DNA from: Anaerolineales bacterium
GTDB taxonomy: Bacteria; Chloroflexota; Anaerolineae; 4572-78; J111
Direction: 5' to 3'
Length of the DNA stretch: 16,386 nt
Assembly: GCA_012032575.1 (NCBI GenBank)
Contig: JAAUSP010000111.1
Span: forward strand, 1 to 16,386
In this document: one piece after another, positions 13,963 to 16,386 of the stretch
Layout of the letters: the number at the start of each line of letters is the position of its first letter
Numbering within the stretch: position 1 is the first letter of the stretch
Program-made: the position numbers and the translations under genes
The notes under the pieces: generated by a model
Database searches by the model: none
Seen by the model: the letters and a program-made list of their open reading frames with translations, nothing else
Told to the model about the DNA's origin: nothing

Positions 13963-14337
13963 AATTTTAACGACGACTTTGCTTTAATCAGTTTGAATAG
14001 CCTTATTAATAATAACCGAGGTAAACGGATTGGGCAATTGGCTCATTATTTTGCTGACTGAAGAGGGCAGATTGCCCACCTAAAGCTTCGTTGGTAAAAT
14101 GGCATGGTCAGGGGTTGTTCATCTGACGTGTTTTTATAAGGTCCGGTTTAGCTACGGCAAGATTTATTTTTATTCCGCTCTAAATTATTGCAAATTGAAT
14201 AATTTTGGAATGAAATTGGAATGTTATGACGACAAATTTGTGGTATGATAAACTACAGAGGCGGCTTGTTGTGGTGTTTACCGATAACGAAATGGTTCAA
14301 GTAAACCCAGGTATCCTCAAGATGCAGGAGAGAAACG
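13963..14337. other. Divergent AT-rich intergenic region
   Basis: No gene is supported in these 375 bp, which separate the minus-strand membrane protein from the plus-strand ATPase. It contains an inverted repeat TGGGCAAT (14031-14038) / ATTGCCCA (14071-14078), and an extended -10 element TGGTATGAT (14241-14249) that could drive the ATPase gene with a start near 14256. No convincing minus-strand promoter was found by eye. Confidence 0.6.
14241..14249 (+). promoter_or_regulatory. Extended -10 promoter candidate for the ATPase gene
   Basis: TGG-TATGAT fits the TGn extended -10 pattern. No good -35 hexamer lies at the usual distance, which is tolerated by extended -10 promoters. The leader would be about 80 nt and the gene has the ribosome site AGGAGAG (14326-14332). 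Confidence 0.4.
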
Positions 14338-16386
14338 ATGAGTGAAACATCTCCACCTCAAGCCAATAACCCCTACATTGTGGGGCGACCGGTTGAACGG
14401 GAGACCTTGTACGGCCGGGATGACGTTTTTAGATTTGTTTATGATACCCTGGCCTCGTCGCAGCAAAATGCGGTGGTCTTGTATGGTCAGCGGCGGTCGG
14501 GCAAAACTTCGATCCTGCGCGAACTTCCCCATCGCTTGCCGGCGGAAAAATTTTGCTTTACCTTTTTTGACCTGCAAGGCCAGGCCAAGCTCGACCTGGC
14601 TGAGGTGTTGTTCAATTTAGCCGGGGCCATCGCCGACACACTCCAGCTTGAGCCGCTCAATAAACAAGATTTTCAAGGTGACAAAGATTATTTTCGCAAA
14701 AATTTTCTTCCCGTCGTCTGGCAAAAGCTGGCCAACCGGCGGCTACTCCTGTTATTTGACGAATTTGAGGTTCCCAGTGAAAGCGCCGACAAGGAGATAA
14801 AAAATAAAGCCGAACAGGAATTTTATCCCTACATGCGGGATTTGCTGGATAAAGAAAAGCGTCTTTCCTTTGTTTTTGTGGTGGGCCGGCGGATTGACGA
14901 TTTAGCCCATTGGGTTAAGCGAGTTTTTAAGGAAGCGCAGTACAAAAAATTGGCCTGCTGCAACAAGCAGAGGCCATTGACCTGATTACCCGGCCCGCCG
15001 AGACGCTGCTAAATTACAACCCGGAGGCGATTGAAGCGATACTATACCGCACCTCAGGCCACCCCTTTTTCACCCAATTGATCTGCTTTGAATTATTCAA
15101 TTACGCCCAAAAGCACAATATCAGAACAATCGTCGCTTCCGATGTGGCGGCTATTGTGACCCCGGCCCTCGAATCGGGTAAACCGGCTTTTACCTGGTTA
15201 TGGGATGCTATTTCAACCTCCGGACAGATTTACCTGGCTGCCATCGCTCATCTGCATGCTGAAAATGAAAAAGCGAATAAGGATGTTATTCAAACAACGC
15301 TTGACACCTTTAGAATTAGACGCGGCGCAGATTGGAGCAGCGTTCCCCGTGAGTTGGCCGATTGGGATATTCTCCGGGATAACAGCGGTAACAATCTTCA
15401 GTTTGTGGTCAGGCTTATGGAATTTTGGGTGCAGGAGTCGCACGGTTTGCGGGAAATGAAGGCCGCCCTGACCCAGGAAGGCGACGGTGACTTTAAAAAA
15501 GCCAGGGCCTTGATCCAGGCCGGTCAATCTGAACAGGCCGTTAAAGCCTTGCGGGATTTGCTGACCATAAACCCCAACCATTTGGGCGCTCAATTGGCCC
15601 TGGCCCGGCTTCTGCTCGATCAGAAAAGGGTGAAAGAGGCGGTTGATGCGTTTGAGGATGCATTTTGGTTGGATGAAGATGTGGGGCGCGACGGCTTGAT
15701 TGACGCCCGGCTGGCTATGGCTATGGCCTTAGAAGAAAATCAGCAGTATGTTGAAGCCGCTCTCCATTACCGGCGCGTTCTGCAATTAAGGCGGGACGAG
15801 TATCGCGTTCAGGAAAAGCTGCGCGTTTTGTACGATCAGGGCCGCAAAGCTGCCGCTGCCGGAGATTGGGACAAGGCCGCCCGTTACCTGGAGCGCGTAA
15901 CCGATATAGATAAAACCTACAAAGATGCCCATGAACGCCGCGACAGCGCCTATCACAAAGCCAAAACCGCTTCGCAGCCGCTTGAACCTGTCATTGCCAC
16001 AGCGCCCGCTTCCCCCTCCACCACCTTGAGAGCACTCGTAATGCTGAGTTCCGCCGCCGTTCTGTTGCTTTTCTTGGGCGGTGTGGGCGGCTGGTTTATT
16101 TTGAACGGCCTGGTTCTGGCATCCCCAACAGCTACCCAGGCTATCGCCCTGGCCAGCGAAACGCCGCTCAATTCACCCACTTTTACCTCAACCCCTGAAC
16201 CAACTCAAACCCCAGCCCTAACCAGTACAGCTTTACCGGCCCCTTCTGATACGCCCACCGCACCACCAGCCGATACGCCTACATCTACGCCTACTGCGCC
16301 ACCAACGGATACGCCTACCCCTACCCCAACCGGATACGCCTACCCCTACCCCAACCGACACCCCCCGTTCCCTCACCCACTCATAC
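14338..16386 (+). CDS. AAA/STAND-like ATPase with TPRs, a membrane segment and a Thr/Pro stalk (partial, frameshifted)
   Basis: At least 680 residues are visible; the 3' end lies outside. Order: AAA-type ATPase with NPYIVGRPVERETLYGRDDV, Walker A GQRRSGKTS (residues 50-58), Walker B LLLLFDEFE (about 136-144) and VFVVGRRIDDLA; a winged-helix-like lid (RTSGHPFFTQLICFELFNYA); TPR-like helices from about residue 380 to 540 (KARALIQAGQSEQAVKALRD, LAMAMALEENQQYVEAALHY); one membrane segment at 16030-16119 (LSSAAVLLLFLGGVGGWFIL); then a Thr/Pro-rich stalk (DTPTAPPADTPTSTPTAPPT). By the positive-inside rule the ATPase and TPRs are cytoplasmic and the stalk faces outside. One base is missing in the A-run 14944-14949, and a second shift lies near 16330 in the stalk repeats. 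The start ATG at 14338 has a good ribosome site. The function is unknown; a signalling or assembly role is a guess. Confidence 0.75.
16306..16356 (+). repeat. Tandem 25-bp repeat in the Thr/Pro stalk
   Basis: The unit starting CGGATACGCCTACCCCTACC begins at 16306 and again at 16331. A period of 25 shifts the frame between copies, so that DTPTPTPT becomes GYAYPYPN; a period of 24 would keep the stalk in frame, which suggests one extra C at about 16330-16331. Confidence 0.65.

Noticed and set aside
14031..14078. TGGGCAAT/ATTGCCCA inverted repeat as a terminator or operator
   Set aside because: The arms are 8 bp with a 32-nt gap, no U-tract follows, and such pairs can occur by chance; mentioned only as part of the intergenic region.

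Overview
The window looks like a piece of a moderately GC-rich genome of the phylum Chloroflexota (Anaerolineae-like), probably metagenomic. This is inferred from gene content: a B12-dependent ribonucleotide reductase with NrdR, YqeB/YqeC/MocA molybdenum-hydroxylase maturation genes, a large ATPase-TPR membrane protein with a Pro/Thr stalk, and short repeats at gene borders. No marker gene fixes the taxonomy.

Layout. 1-1932 (+): the 3' end of yqeB, then yqeC running into a MocA-type nucleotidyltransferase, apparently one fused gene. 1973-4636 (-): a GAF-PAS histidine kinase followed 4 nt later by a winged-helix protein. 4637-5144: a divergent control region with a promoter for each side, an NrdR box and a long leader that can fold into a pseudoknot. 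5145-9326 (+): nrdR, nrdJ and a malate/lactate-dehydrogenase-family gene overlapping the nrdJ stop codon. 9327-9735: a patchwork of gene remnants. 9790-10688 (-): a formyltransferase. 10819-11127 (+): yggX. 11130-13962 (-): a polytopic membrane protein followed by an ATP-grasp ligase. 14338-16386 (+): the 5' part of an AAA/STAND-like ATPase with TPRs, one membrane segment and a Thr/Pro stalk, cut by the window end.

Two patterns run across the window. First, at least seven genes carry apparent one-base frameshifts, mostly at homopolymers, about ten in all. Each is repaired by adding or removing one base, so I read these genes as intact in the organism and the sequence as error-prone, although decay cannot be excluded. 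The ATP-grasp, nrdR, dehydrogenase, winged-helix and yggX genes are unbroken. Second, short palindromic or heptameric repeats sit at gene ends and inside genes. All three convergent junctions carry a strong hairpin. Two of those hairpins are built from 7-bp units that also supply or touch the stop codons of both flanking genes. Two further palindromic elements lie inside coding sequence (yqeC and the membrane-protein gene).

Functionally the best-understood block is nrdR-nrdJ: deoxyribonucleotide synthesis under NrdR control, with a structured leader as a possible second layer. The yqeB-yqeC-mocA block serves maturation of (seleno)molybdenum hydroxylases whose structural genes would lie to the left of the window.
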